A DNA stretch of 64,000 nucleotides from Brevibacterium yomogidense (GCF_900163715.1 NZ_FWFF01000022.1:1-64000), one strand, 5' to 3'; positions 43,366-52,027 are shown, counted from the stretch's first letter. Notes: generated from the sequence alone by a model not told the origin. A program made the numbers and translations.

Positions 43366-43596
43366 TCAGGCGTAGCCGTGGGCGCGCTTCGCGTTCACGC
43401 GCCGGGTCTCGCCGCGGATCGTGAAGAGCGAGATGATCGTGCCGACGTACAGGAAGCCCAGCGTGAGCAAGAAGAGGATCCCCTTGAGGATCTTCCCCAG
43501 GTAGAAGTACTGGAGCCCCGCGATGAAGAAGAATCCGAGGATCGTGAGGACGAGGGCGAGGCCTTCGTCCTTGGCCGGAAGAACGGGGTGGGACAC
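43366..43596 (-). CDS. TM2 domain-containing protein
   Basis: A 76-residue membrane protein with the TM2 pattern: helix 1 ALVLTILGFFFIAGLQYFYLGK, then KGILFLLTLGFLYVGTIISLF, and a basic cytoplasmic tail RGETRRVNAKRAHGY. Function unknown. GTG 43596 is preferred over the longer frame from 43656 because an AAGGAG site lies just upstream. It is convergent with the tRNA gene, 53 bp away. Confidence 0.85.
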   Translation of the reverse strand: MSHPVLPAKDEGLALVLTILGFFFIAGLQYFYLGKILKGILFLLTLGFLYVGTIISLFTIRGETRRVNAKRAHGYA

Positions 43597-43763
43597 GTCG
43601 TCTCCTTGGGTATGGGGTGTTCGTGCTCTTAGCCGATTCTCCCATCCCGCCGGCACCGCCCGCAGTGGGGATCCCCTCCCTCACAGCATCCGGCTGACCA
43701 CCCTGAGAACCACTCGCCCTGTACCGTGAGGACAGCACGCACGCACTCACAGGGGAGACCGGC

Positions 43764-44336
43764 ATGCGCATCATCATCACCCAGAACATGACACTCGACG
43801 GACGCGTCGAGATGCTGGACGACTGGTTCGATCCGCAGGCGCAGGACGACGAGCTCAGCGACGAGCTCATGCGGCAGTCCGCGGAGGAGGACGTCCTGCT
43901 GCTGGGACGTCAGACGTTCGAGGACTTCCGCGGGTACTGGCCGCTGCAGACCGACGACACCACCGGAGTCGCGCAGCACCTGGATCGCGTCGACAAGCGG
44001 GTCGTGTCCTCGACGCTCACCGACCCAGGCTGGCAGAACACGCAGGTGATCACAGGCGACCCGCTCGAGGCGGCGCGTGCGCTGCGCGACGAGCCGGGCC
44101 GCGATGCGATCCTCACCGGCAGCATCCGGCTGGCGCATGCTCTCATCGCAGCCGACCTCGTCGACGAGTATCGGATGTTCGTCTACCCGCACTGGCAGGG
44201 ACGCGGCCGTGGCTTGTTCCCCGACGGCCAACCCGCACGGCGCCTGCGGCTGCTCGAATCGAGGGCGTTCGCCTCCGGCGTCGTCTTCCACGCGTGCGCA
44301 CCGTTCGACCCGCCCCCGCCTCGACCACCTCTATGA
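43764..44336 (+). CDS. Dihydrofolate reductase / RibD C-terminal domain protein
   Basis: A 190-residue protein of the RibD C-terminal/DHFR-like fold. It opens with MRIIITQNMTLDGRVE, then DVLLLGRQTFEDFRGYWP and ILTGSIRLAHALIAADLVDEYRMFVYP with QGRGRGLFP, the standard pattern of this family. Such proteins are NADPH-dependent reductases of unknown substrate; it is not a canonical folate enzyme. A GGGGAGA site lies before ATG 43764. The C-terminal Pro-rich PPPPRPPL is unusual. Confidence 0.88.
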   Translation: MRIIITQNMTLDGRVEMLDDWFDPQAQDDELSDELMRQSAEEDVLLLGRQTFEDFRGYWPLQTDDTTGVAQHLDRVDKRVVSSTLTDPGWQNTQVITGDPLEAARALRDEPGRDAILTGSIRLAHALIAADLVDEYRMFVYPHWQGRGRGLFPDGQPARRLRLLESRAFASGVVFHACAPFDPPPPRPPL

Positions 44337-44401
44337 GGTCGAGCGGGTCGAAGCCAGCCGGAGGTGCGCCCGCCGCGGGTGCGCCCGCAGCAGTCGGGTC
44401 G

Positions 44402-44407
44402 TAGAGT
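44402..44407 (+). promoter_or_regulatory. -10 box of leaderless oxidoreductase gene
   Basis: TAGAGT lies 6 nt before GTG 44414 and 9 nt before ATG 44417. Confidence 0.5.
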
Positions 44408-44413
44408 CGCTGT

Positions 44414-45622
44414 GTGATGCGAACAGATGCGCGGCCCCTCCTCGTGGCAGGCGATGGTGCCGCAGGACGTGCAGCCGCCCAGTCCCTCCTCGCTGCGGAG
44501 TCGGGATTCCCGATCCTCCACCTCACCGGCCCCGCTGTCGAGGCGATCGACCGGACGACGGTCGATAAGGCGATCATGACCGGCAGGCTCTCACCCGCAC
44601 GCGCGATGGCGATGCGTCCGCCGCTCGCCGGGGCGACGACGCGGGAGGACCGCGTCGTGTCCGTCGCGAAGTCCGCGGACGGCTGGAGCGTCCGGGTTCC
44701 GGGAGAGGAGATCCGTGCGTCGGGTCTCGTCCTCGCGACGGGGTCGCAGCCGCATCGGCTGGATGTGCCAGGGGCCGATGCGTGGGCTGCCGCAGGGCGG
44801 CTGTCGACCCTCCACTCCGTCGCCGATGCGCTGCGGATCCGCGAGCTCGTCGACGGGGTCGACGGTGCGAGGGTCCTGGTCACCGGATCAGGTCTGGTCG
44901 GTGCGGAGGCGGCGAGCCTGCTGACTGCGGCAGGCCACCGCGTGACCCTCGTGGCACGGTCGGGGCTGCCCGGTGCCGCAGCGTGGGGCCCTGAGATCGC
45001 ACGACGGATCGCCCGCCTCCACGATGAGGCGGTCGATGCACGCTGGTCGGCCCGGATCGTGTCTCTCGAGGACGGAATCGCGGTGCTCGACGACGGGACG
45101 ACGGTGGCGGCTGACCTCGTGATCGTCGCGCACGGTGCGCGGCCACGACTCCCCGACGGCGTCCCGGTGTTCACCGATGCTGCGGGGGCACCGAGCGGAG
45201 TGCGGGTCGACGACCGGCTGCGGGTGCACGGTGCGCACGCGCCGATGGTCGCCGCGGGAGCGGTGGCCCAGCACGGGGTGGGCGACGATCCGGTCGTTCC
45301 GTACCGGATCGATCACTGGGACGACGCCGAGGCCCAGGGCGCCCATGCCGCGAAGGCTCTGCTCCACGCTGTGGGACTGGGGGAGGACCCCGGACCCTAT
45401 CGACCACGCAGCCCGTGGTCCGCGCGCATCCACGGACGTCAGGTGGCAGGGTTCGGACACCCGGTGCCCGGAACCGTCGAGCGGGTCGTGTCGGAGGAGC
45501 CGCTGCTCGTCGAGTTCCATACTCCGGCGGGGGAGTCGGGCGGGTCGTCGGTGGCCGCCGTCGTGGGGCTCGATGCGGGTCGGGCACTGCGGGAGCACGC
45601 GCGAGCCGTCGGCCTGCAGTGA
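44414..45622 (+). CDS. FAD-dependent NAD(P)H oxidoreductase, ferredoxin-reductase-like
   Basis: A 402-residue flavoprotein of the pyridine nucleotide-disulfide/ferredoxin reductase-like group. The FAD fold is at the N-terminus, but the usual GxGxxG is VAGDGAAGRAA. SGLVLATGSQPHR follows. The NAD(P)-binding fold has VLVTGSGLVGAEAASLL, and a further VIVAHGARPRLP is visible. The C-terminal domain has YRIDHWDDAEAQG as in ferredoxin reductases. No ferredoxin or oxygenase is next to it, so the partner is unknown. GTG 44414 fits the leaderless spacing; ATG 44417 is equally possible. Confidence 0.85.
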   Translation: MMRTDARPLLVAGDGAAGRAAAQSLLAAESGFPILHLTGPAVEAIDRTTVDKAIMTGRLSPARAMAMRPPLAGATTREDRVVSVAKSADGWSVRVPGEEIRASGLVLATGSQPHRLDVPGADAWAAAGRLSTLHSVADALRIRELVDGVDGARVLVTGSGLVGAEAASLLTAAGHRVTLVARSGLPGAAAWGPEIARRIARLHDEAVDARWSARIVSLEDGIAVLDDGTTVAADLVIVAHGARPRLPDGVPVFTDAAGAPSGVRVDDRLRVHGAHAPMVAAGAVAQHGVGDDPVVPYRIDHWDDAEAQGAHAAKALLHAVGLGEDPGPYRPRSPWSARIHGRQVAGFGHPVPGTVERVVSEEPLLVEFHTPAGESGGSSVAAVVGLDAGRALREHARAVGLQ

Positions 45623-45682
45623 GCGCGCAGGGACGCATCGTCCGCACGATGGACCAGCCTCTGCCCCCGCCGCCCACCGGCG

Positions 45683-45688
45683 TAGCCT
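45683..45688 (+). promoter_or_regulatory. -10 box of leaderless MFS transporter gene
   Basis: TAGCCT lies 6 nt before ATG 45695, with no Shine-Dalgarno sequence. Confidence 0.55.
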
Positions 45689-45694
45689 GCGGAT

Positions 45695-47005
45695 ATGGAC
45701 CGCACATCGCCCGCTGACGGGTTCCCGGACGCGCGCAGTCGGGTGCTGGCATGGCGGGCCCTGGTACTGGGGAGCCTCGCACAGACGATCGTGACGATCG
45801 TCGTGGCCGGGCCCGCATTCCTCATCCCGCTGCTGCGTGAGAAGGAGGCGTTCACGCTGGCGACCGCGGGCACTGCCGCGGCCTCCACGAGCCTCGGCAT
45901 GGTCTTCACGCTGGTCATCTGGGGTGCCGTCGCCGACCGTCGGGGAGAGCGGATCGCGCTGACCGCCGGGCTGCTGGCCTGCGCGGCCGCGACTGCTCTG
46001 GGAGTGGTCCTCGCGCAGGCGGGAGCTCTCCACCAGCCCCTGCCGCTGATCGGAGTCCTCGCGCTCGCCGGTGCCGCCGGTGCGAGCGTGAATTCGGCGA
46101 CGGGTCGTGTGGTCGCGGGCTGGTTCCCGCGGAGCCAGCGCGGCACTGCGATGGGGGCGCGGCAGATGGCACAGCCGCTGGGCACCGCCATCGCAGCCGT
46201 CCTCGTACCCCCTCTGGCCGCCGCGACGGGCGTGCTCGGCTTCTTCCTCGTCACCAGCGGCCTCTGCCTCGCCATCGGGATCGCATGCTGGCTGGGGATC
46301 GTGGATCCGCCGAGGCCGGCTCGAGCAGAGCTGCCGGATCCGGCTGATGCGGACGCCGGAGGGGCCGGAGAGGGCGCGAAGACCCCGGCACCGGAGCCCG
46401 CCTTCTCCTCACGTCCCGCCGACGAGGAGAACCCCTATCGTGCGGACTCCTTCCTCCTGCGGATCCACGCTGCCTCTGCGCTCCTCGTCATCCCGCAGTT
46501 CGCGTTCGCGACATACGGGCTCGTGTGGCTCATGGACTCGCAGGGGATGGCGGCTGCGACGGCAGGCCTCGTCGTGGGGGCGGCACAGCTGGCAGGAGCG
46601 GGCGCCCGGTTCGCGATGGGGCGGGTCAGTGACATCGCGCCGTCCCGCGTCGTCGTGCTCCGCATCGTCGCGTGGTTCGCCTGCGTCCTGTCCGCACTCG
46701 TCGCGGCAGTGTCCCTGGGGCTCCTCCCGGTCGTCGCCGCGATCGTGTTCATCGTGGCCTCAGCGGCGTCCGTGGCGGACAATGGCCTGGCCCTGACCTC
46801 CATCGCGGAGGCGGCCGGCCACCGCTGGTCGGGCAAGTCGATGGGGATCCAGAACACCGGCCAGCACATCGTGGGCGCAGGCGTCGGTCCCGCGCTGGGC
46901 CTCCTCATCACCGCAGGCGGGTATCCGATCGCGATGCTGTGCGTGGCCGTCGCTCCGGCCCTCGCCTCGTTCCTCGTGCCGAAGGCGGATGTGGAGCGGT
47001 CGTAG
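45695..47005 (+). CDS. Major facilitator superfamily transporter
   Basis: A 436-residue polytopic membrane protein with about 12 hydrophobic segments in two halves. They are separated by an acidic central loop (about residues 205-250, rich in Pro, Asp, Glu and Ala). The cytoplasmic loop 2-3 motif is GAVADRRGERIAL, a good match to the MFS GxxaDrxGrr pattern; the equivalent in the second half is FAMGRVSDIAPSRV. The substrate is not apparent. Predicted leaderless start. No regulator or enzyme is linked. Confidence 0.9.
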   Translation: MDRTSPADGFPDARSRVLAWRALVLGSLAQTIVTIVVAGPAFLIPLLREKEAFTLATAGTAAASTSLGMVFTLVIWGAVADRRGERIALTAGLLACAAATALGVVLAQAGALHQPLPLIGVLALAGAAGASVNSATGRVVAGWFPRSQRGTAMGARQMAQPLGTAIAAVLVPPLAAATGVLGFFLVTSGLCLAIGIACWLGIVDPPRPARAELPDPADADAGGAGEGAKTPAPEPAFSSRPADEENPYRADSFLLRIHAASALLVIPQFAFATYGLVWLMDSQGMAAATAGLVVGAAQLAGAGARFAMGRVSDIAPSRVVVLRIVAWFACVLSALVAAVSLGLLPVVAAIVFIVASAASVADNGLALTSIAEAAGHRWSGKSMGIQNTGQHIVGAGVGPALGLLITAGGYPIAMLCVAVAPALASFLVPKADVERS

Positions 47006-47088
47006 GCAGCGGCCTCGCGTTCCCCGGTCCCGAACAGGGGGCGCACCAGGCGGATTCACCGATCGTTCACGGTGCCTGTGTAGCGTCA

Positions 47089-47094
47089 TAGGGT
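47089..47094 (+). promoter_or_regulatory. Likely -10 box of ppk2
   Basis: TAGGGT, with a possible -35 TTCACG (47066-47071) 17 bp upstream. A nearby TAGCGT (47081-47086) is an alternative. A GAAAGGA ribosome-binding site follows before ATG 47133. Confidence 0.35.
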
Positions 47095-47132
47095 GAGCCC
47101 TCCGGCTTCCGTGACGAAAGGACGTCCGCATC

Positions 47133-48035
47133 ATGCACCCCCTGCAACGGGAGAATCTGCGCGAGTACATCGACCGACTCCATCTGGAGGGCTACAGGGT
47201 CCTGCACGGCCACACTCCGGATCCGGACCTCATCGATCCGGGCGGGCGTGCTGTGGAGACCTGGCGCGAGGGCTACCCGTATGACGAGCGCATGGACCGG
47301 GAGGAGTATGAGCTGGCCAAGTACCACCTCCAGATCGAGCTCCTGAAGTTCCAGTACTGGAGCCAGGACAACGGGCTCAGCCACGTCATCGTGTTCGAGG
47401 GGCGCGATGCGGCGGGCAAGGGCGGCACCATCAAGCGGTTCACGGAGCATCTCAACCCGCGTGCGGCCAGGGTCGTCGCGCTGAACAAGCCGTCGAACGT
47501 CGAGCAGGGGCAGTGGTACTTCCAGCGCTACATCCAGCATCTGCCGACGGCCGGGGAGTTCGTCATGTTCGACCGCTCCTGGTACAACCGGGCGAACGTC
47601 GAACGCGTCATGGGCTTCTGCACCGATGAGGAGTACGAGATCTTCATGCAGCAGGCGCCGCTGTTCGAGAAGATGCTCATCGACTCCGGGATCCACGTGA
47701 CGAAGTTCTGGTTCTCCGTGACGCAGGCGGAGCAGCGCACCCGCTTCGCGATCCGCCAGATCGATCCGGTGCGTCAGTGGAAGCTGTCGCCCATCGACCT
47801 GGAGTCGCTCGACAAGTGGGAGGACTACACCGCGGCCAAGGAGGCGACGTTCCTCCGCACGGACACGGACTTCGCCCCGTGGATCACCATCAAGTCGAAT
47901 GACAAGAAGCGTGCGCGTCTCAATGCGATGCGCTTCTTCCTCAACCAGTTTGACTACGACGGGAAGGACACGTCCGTCGTGTATCCGGCCGATGAGAATC
48001 TGGTGAAGCGCGGACGCGAGGCCGTCGGCGACTGA
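47133..48035 (+). CDS. ppk2: Polyphosphate kinase 2
   Basis: Transfers phosphate between polyphosphate and nucleotides, usually making GTP or ATP from NDPs. The 300-residue single-domain product has Walker A FEGRDAAGKGGTIKR (residues 88-102), the lid-region LNPRAARVVALNKPSNVEQGQWYFQRYI, and Walker B MFDRSWYNRANVERVMGF. Further family segments KFWFSVTQAEQRTRF and WKLSPIDLESL follow. Length and motifs fit class I PPK2. ATG 47133 has GAAAGGA upstream. The ppx gene at 38.7 kb encodes the degrading counterpart. Confidence 0.95.
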   Translation: MHPLQRENLREYIDRLHLEGYRVLHGHTPDPDLIDPGGRAVETWREGYPYDERMDREEYELAKYHLQIELLKFQYWSQDNGLSHVIVFEGRDAAGKGGTIKRFTEHLNPRAARVVALNKPSNVEQGQWYFQRYIQHLPTAGEFVMFDRSWYNRANVERVMGFCTDEEYEIFMQQAPLFEKMLIDSGIHVTKFWFSVTQAEQRTRFAIRQIDPVRQWKLSPIDLESLDKWEDYTAAKEATFLRTDTDFAPWITIKSNDKKRARLNAMRFFLNQFDYDGKDTSVVYPADENLVKRGREAVGD

Positions 48036-48121
48036 GCTGGGCCGTCGGAGACTGCGTCATGGGCTCGGTGCCTGAGCCGGGCCGGTGCCTGTCGGTTCTC
48101 CAGCCGCCCGCTGATGCCCAG

Positions 48122-48127
48122 TAGTCT
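48122..48127 (+). promoter_or_regulatory. Likely -10 box of phosphotransferase-SDR operon
   Basis: TAGTCT, about 45 nt upstream of ATG 48174. A very strong AAGGAGGAG site lies at 48158-48166, so this transcript has a leader, unlike many neighbours. Confidence 0.4.
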
Positions 48128-48173
48128 GTGATCGCGCAGCACGCGCGCGCGATTCTCAAGGAGGAGAACTGAT

Positions 48174-49232
48174 ATGAGTGTGGATCACAGCAGGGCAGAG
48201 AGCGCCTCGTCCGGCGCCTCGGCGGCGGCCGCGCACGCCGAGCAGGCCGGAATCGAACTCCCTGCGCTCGAGTCGTGGCTGCAGACGCAGCTGGGTGCGG
48301 GTGAGCTGCACGATCCGGAGTTCCTGACCGGCGGCACGCAGAATGTGCTGCTGGGCTTCACCTGGAATGACGAGCGGCTCATCTATCGCGGGCCGCCGGT
48401 CAACAAGCGGAAGAACTCCGACACGATCATGCTGCGCGAGGCCCGCGTGCTCGAAGCGCTGGGCGGCAGCGGGGTGCCGCACCCGGAGTTCATCGCCGCC
48501 TGCGAAGACCTCGACGTGCTGGGCAACGCCTTCTTCATCATGCGTGCGGTCGACGGCTTCAACGGCGTCAGCGAGATCCCCGCGCACGTCCTGGACAGCC
48601 GTGAGTGGCAGCACGAGATGGGCCTGTCCCACGCGCGCGCAGTCGCCCAGCTGGGCAATGTCGACCACGAGGCGGCCGGGCTGGAGGGCTTCGGTCGGCC
48701 GGACGGCTGGCTGGCACGGCAGCCCGGCAGGTGGGTGGGCCAGCTCGAGAGCTACCGCGACTTCGACCAGTGGGAAGGCCTCGACCATCGCGGAGTCGAG
48801 GTGATCCCCGCCTGGCTGAACGAGCGGATGCCGACTGAGCAGCGAGCGGGGATCATCCACGGCGACTGCCACGCCGGGAATGTGCTGTTCAGGAACGACT
48901 CTCCCGAGGTCGCCGCTCTGGTCGACTGGGAGCTGTGCACGCTGGGCGACCCGCTGCTCGACCTCGGGCACCTCCTGGCCTCTGCGCACGGCGTCGAGCT
49001 GCCGGGCGCACCCTCCAAGGCGGAGACCGTGGCGGCCTACGGCGACGTCAGTCGGTGGGCCGTCGACGACGTCGACTTCTACCACGTGCTGGCCTGCTTC
49101 CGCTTCGGCTCGATCCTCGAGGGCTCGCAGGCGCGCGCCTCGGCCGGGCTGGTGCCGGAGTCCGTGGGCACCCGCCTGCACGAGCGGACCGTCTCCCTCT
49201 TCGACCAGGCGATGGAGATCATCGAATCATGA
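48174..49232 (+). CDS. Phosphotransferase family protein (APH/ACAD10-like)
   Basis: A 352-residue protein kinase-like phosphotransferase. The N-terminal lobe has FLTGGTQNVLLGFTWNDERLIYRGPP. The catalytic loop is IIHGDCHAGNVLF (H229, D231), and the metal-binding motif is LVDWELCTLGDPLLDLG. This matches the group linked to acyl-CoA dehydrogenases (ACAD10/FadE36-like) rather than antibiotic kinases. It overlaps the following SDR gene by 4 bp (ATGA), suggesting a two-step pathway acting on a hydroxylated acyl compound; this is inference from context. Confidence 0.9.
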   Translation: MSVDHSRAESASSGASAAAAHAEQAGIELPALESWLQTQLGAGELHDPEFLTGGTQNVLLGFTWNDERLIYRGPPVNKRKNSDTIMLREARVLEALGGSGVPHPEFIAACEDLDVLGNAFFIMRAVDGFNGVSEIPAHVLDSREWQHEMGLSHARAVAQLGNVDHEAAGLEGFGRPDGWLARQPGRWVGQLESYRDFDQWEGLDHRGVEVIPAWLNERMPTEQRAGIIHGDCHAGNVLFRNDSPEVAALVDWELCTLGDPLLDLGHLLASAHGVELPGAPSKAETVAAYGDVSRWAVDDVDFYHVLACFRFGSILEGSQARASAGLVPESVGTRLHERTVSLFDQAMEIIES

Positions 49233-49987
49233 GCACCTGGGCCTTCGACTTCACAGACAAGAAGATCGTCATCACCGGCGGGTCCCGCGGCCTCGGCCTC
49301 GAGATGGCCCGCGCCTTCTCCTTACTGGGCGCCGACGTCGCCATCGCCTCGCGGAAGCTCGCAGCATGCGAGGACGCAGCCGCCGCCCTCACTGCCGAGA
49401 CCGGCAGCACGGTGCGACCGTACGCACTGCAGGTCGCGGACTGGGACCAGTGCACGGACTTCGCGCAGACGGTCTGGCACGACATGGGCGGAGTGGACGT
49501 GCTCGTCAACAACGCCGGCTCGTCGCCGCTGTACGACTCGATCAGCGGGATCAGCGAGGAGCTCTACGACAAGGTCATCGGGCTGAACCTCAAAGGGCCG
49601 TTCCGGCTCTCAGCGCTGCTGGGCGAGAAGATGGTCGAGGCAGGTGGGGGAGCGATCGTGAACATCTCCTCCATCGCGTCGCTGCATCCGAAGCCGGAGA
49701 CGGTGCCGTATTCGGCGGCGAAGGCCGGACTCAACGCGACGACCACCGCGCTGGCGCATGCCTACGGCCCCAGCGTCCGGGTCAACGCAGTGGTGCCGGG
49801 CACCTTCCTGACAGATGTCTCGCGCCATTGGGATCACGCGGCGTTCGCGAAGCGCGCGCAGACGTTCGCGGCCCAGCGCGGGGGAGACCCCGAGGAGATC
49901 GTCGGTGCGGTGCTGTACCTGGCATCCTCGCTCGCCTCGTACACGACCGGAGCGCTGCTCACCGTCGACGGGGGCGCGCCCGATTGA
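49229..49987 (+). CDS. Short-chain dehydrogenase/reductase
   Basis: A 252-residue NAD(P)-dependent oxidoreductase. The cofactor motif is ITGGSRGLGLEMA (residues 15-27), with NNAGSS, catalytic Ser in ISSIAS, and YSAAK (Y161, K165), then the C-terminal LASSLASYTTGALLTVDGG. It resembles FabG-like SDRs with unknown substrate. Translation is coupled to the phosphotransferase gene. Leu32 is encoded by TTA (49322-49324), a very rare codon in such DNA. A terminator follows. Confidence 0.92.
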   Translation: MSTWAFDFTDKKIVITGGSRGLGLEMARAFSLLGADVAIASRKLAACEDAAAALTAETGSTVRPYALQVADWDQCTDFAQTVWHDMGGVDVLVNNAGSSPLYDSISGISEELYDKVIGLNLKGPFRLSALLGEKMVEAGGGAIVNISSIASLHPKPETVPYSAAKAGLNATTTALAHAYGPSVRVNAVVPGTFLTDVSRHWDHAAFAKRAQTFAAQRGGDPEEIVGAVLYLASSLASYTTGALLTVDGGAPD

Positions 49988-50058
49988 GCACGCCTGGGTC
50001 CTGAGGCGGTCTGGGTTCTGAAGGCGGACGGCCCCACCGCAGGGGTGAGAAGGCAGTC

Positions 50059-50095
50059 ATCGGCCGGGTGGGAGGGGAAAACCCACCCGGCCGAT
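50059..50095. terminator. Bidirectional terminator after SDR gene
   Basis: ATCGGCCGGGTGGG (50059-50072) pairs perfectly with 50082-50095 around AGGGGAAAA. It lies between convergent genes (SDR and DUF1461). Confidence 0.85.
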
Positions 50096-50168
50096 CACAT
50101 CTGTGGGGGCAGCGCTGCACGCGACGGATGCGCGGCTGCGGTCTCTCGTTTCGCTGCAGGGGTCGCTT

Positions 50169-51467
50169 TCAGCGCTCGACGCGGCGTGCCCGGCGCTTCT
50201 TCGAGCGCCCGGCGAAGCTCAGGCAGAACGCGAAGACGCACAGGACCAGCACGATGAGCGCGAGCGCGATGCCCGCGTCGACCCAGAACTGCGGTGGGAA
50301 GAGGCGGATGAGGGAGTCATCCATGTAGAACGTCCAGGTGCCCTCGGCGAAGAAGACGTCGTGGAATCCGGTGAAGAACTGCTCCCAGCCGAGGACCGCC
50401 AGCACCGCGAGCGCGGCGAAGAGGACGAGGGTGAGGATCGGTCCCGCACGGAGGCTGCCGCGGACTCCGCTGCCGCCGCGGCGGCACTTGTAGACGCCGA
50501 ACACGATCATGCCGATCGCTGCGATGACCGCGGTGAGCGTGAGGATGCCGATCAGGGACTTCACGTCGGCCATGTGCGAGATCTCCCCGGACGTGAAGAG
50601 GGGAGTGCCGTCCGGCAGGACGACGTCGGAGAGGTAGCGCTCCGTGGCCAGGTTGAAGAGGTAGTCGACGGTGTAGGAGCCGTAGTGCAGGCGATCCGCG
50701 TCGGTGAAGCCGTACTGGTCGTCTGGGAAGCCGGGGCGCCAGTTGTACGTCCACGCGAGGAACCACCCGGATGCCACCGTGCGCACTGCGAGCGCGAGGG
50801 CGACGAAGGGGAACCCGAGCGTGATCCACACGGCGCCGATCACGTCGAGCGGGTTGCGCCTGCGCTCCGGCATCTCCATGGTGCGGGACGCCATCGACGC
50901 TTCGGCATCGCGCGTCTCCCGGCGGTCCTCGTCGAGCTTCGAGGCCCGCTTGGCGGCCCTGCGCTCCTTGCGGGTGAGCTTCTTCGTCGGCTGATCGCCC
51001 GCGGGGGCCGCGGCGCTCTCGCCGTTGATGAGTGACCATTCCTCGTCCGAGATCATGCCCGGTCGTCCAGCCGACCCATCGGTTCCGGCCGAGCCGACCG
51101 CTGCAGCTCCCGCTGCGGTGCCGCCTGCGGCTCCAGCCGCGCTCGTGCTCGTCGCCGAGGCCACCGTGACTCCGCGTCCGTGGTCGCCTTCCGCATCCGC
51201 GTCAGTATGGGAGATGGGGTCGAACTCCGCAGTCGCCTGATCGTCGTGGGAGGGATCGCCGTCGCGGATCGGATCGAACGAGGCGGTCGCGTCCGGATCG
51301 AACGCAGAGGCGTCGAAGGTGCCTGACCGGTCGGACTCGTGCGCGCCCGCTACCGCACCGGCGTCGCCGCCGGCGTAGTGAGCCGCCGTCGGGTCGTCCC
51401 CGTCCGGCTGAGAGCTCAGCCGGCGGGAGAGGAGGTCCTTCGGCTCGTTCGGATCGTCTGCAGTCAC
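50169..51467 (-). CDS. DUF1461 (TIGR01906-like) integral membrane protein
   Basis: A 432-residue protein. The first 180 residues are hydrophilic, acidic and repetitive (ATASFDPIRDGDPS, ATAEFDPISHTDA), then a basic helix TRKERRAAKRASKLDEDRR. The membrane domain follows, with five or six helices including VIGAVWITLGFPFVALALAV and SLIGILTLTAVIAAIGMIVFG, and the family segments YGFTDADRLHYGSYTVDYLF and GEISHMADVK. It ends FPPQFWVDAG plus a helix and basic tail. The N-terminal extension is unusual for this family. GTG 51467 has CACAAT 6 nt upstream on its strand. Confidence 0.82.
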   Translation of the reverse strand: MTADDPNEPKDLLSRRLSSQPDGDDPTAAHYAGGDAGAVAGAHESDRSGTFDASAFDPDATASFDPIRDGDPSHDDQATAEFDPISHTDADAEGDHGRGVTVASATSTSAAGAAGGTAAGAAAVGSAGTDGSAGRPGMISDEEWSLINGESAAAPAGDQPTKKLTRKERRAAKRASKLDEDRRETRDAEASMASRTMEMPERRRNPLDVIGAVWITLGFPFVALALAVRTVASGWFLAWTYNWRPGFPDDQYGFTDADRLHYGSYTVDYLFNLATERYLSDVVLPDGTPLFTSGEISHMADVKSLIGILTLTAVIAAIGMIVFGVYKCRRGGSGVRGSLRAGPILTLVLFAALAVLAVLGWEQFFTGFHDVFFAEGTWTFYMDDSLIRLFPPQFWVDAGIALALIVLVLCVFAFCLSFAGRSKKRRARRVER

Positions 51468-51603
51468 GTGTTCATTGTGGACGGGGAGGGCGCGCCAGAC
51501 GCGGACGACACGCCTGGAGCAGGCGATTCCCGCCCTCCGGTGCTGCGAGTATCGGATCGATGTGATCGGCCCGAAGCCCTTCCGGACGGGTCCGGAAGGG
51601 GAC

Positions 51604-51609
51604 TACCGT
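51604..51609 (+). promoter_or_regulatory. -10 box pointing to ATG 51616
   Basis: TACCGT lies 6 nt before ATG 51616, the same spacing as the other leaderless genes. The frame that starts there loses its coding look after about 34 residues. Confidence 0.4.
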
Positions 51610-51615
51610 GGATGG

Positions 51616-52027
51616 ATGGACGACCTCATGAGGATCTTCAGCCCCCGCGTCCGATCCGTCCTCGCGGCGGAGTTCCGACGGAAGCTGTCCGCCGTGGGCG
51701 GTGGAGACGACGTCTATGCCGCTGCGGACCACAGACCTGCTGGGCGACCTGGAGGCGTGGATCTCCGATTCCACACACGTGGAGGCGACCTCGTGGACCG
51801 AGGTGCGGCACATCCTCGTGGACCTCATCGTCGAGTCGTTGGACTCCTCCGAGGTCCGGACGGTGTTCGCAGAGGCCGGTGCGGCACCTGTGCTCCTCGT
51901 CTGCGAGGCTGACGAGGCCGACCGCGGCACGGGGCCGGTGATCGCCGCGCTGGAGCGCCTCAACGCGGACCACCCGTACAGGGTCGATGTCGAGGACGCA
52001 CTCGGCTACTGGCGGGGTGAGGGCTAG
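51616..52027 (+). pseudogene. Hypothetical gene with a probable frameshift
   Basis: The frame from ATG 51616 reads MDDLMRIFSPRVRSVLAAEF and onward sensibly to about residue 34 (GGDDVY), then degenerates into Arg/Gly/His-rich sequence. From about 51701 the next frame takes over (MPLRTTDLLGDLEAW, ATG 51716) and stays protein-like to the stop at 52027, with VRHILVDLIVESLDSSEV. Joined, they would give a helical, acidic protein of about 137 residues. Either the gene has a one-base indel, or it is two overlapping genes. The downstream frame alone (51701 or 51716 to 52027) encodes 108 or 103 residues. Function unknown. Confidence 0.5.

Noticed and set aside
48174-49232. Aminoglycoside resistance kinase
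   Set aside because: The motifs fit the ACAD10/FadE36-like group of phosphotransferases, and the coupled SDR gene suggests metabolism rather than resistance.
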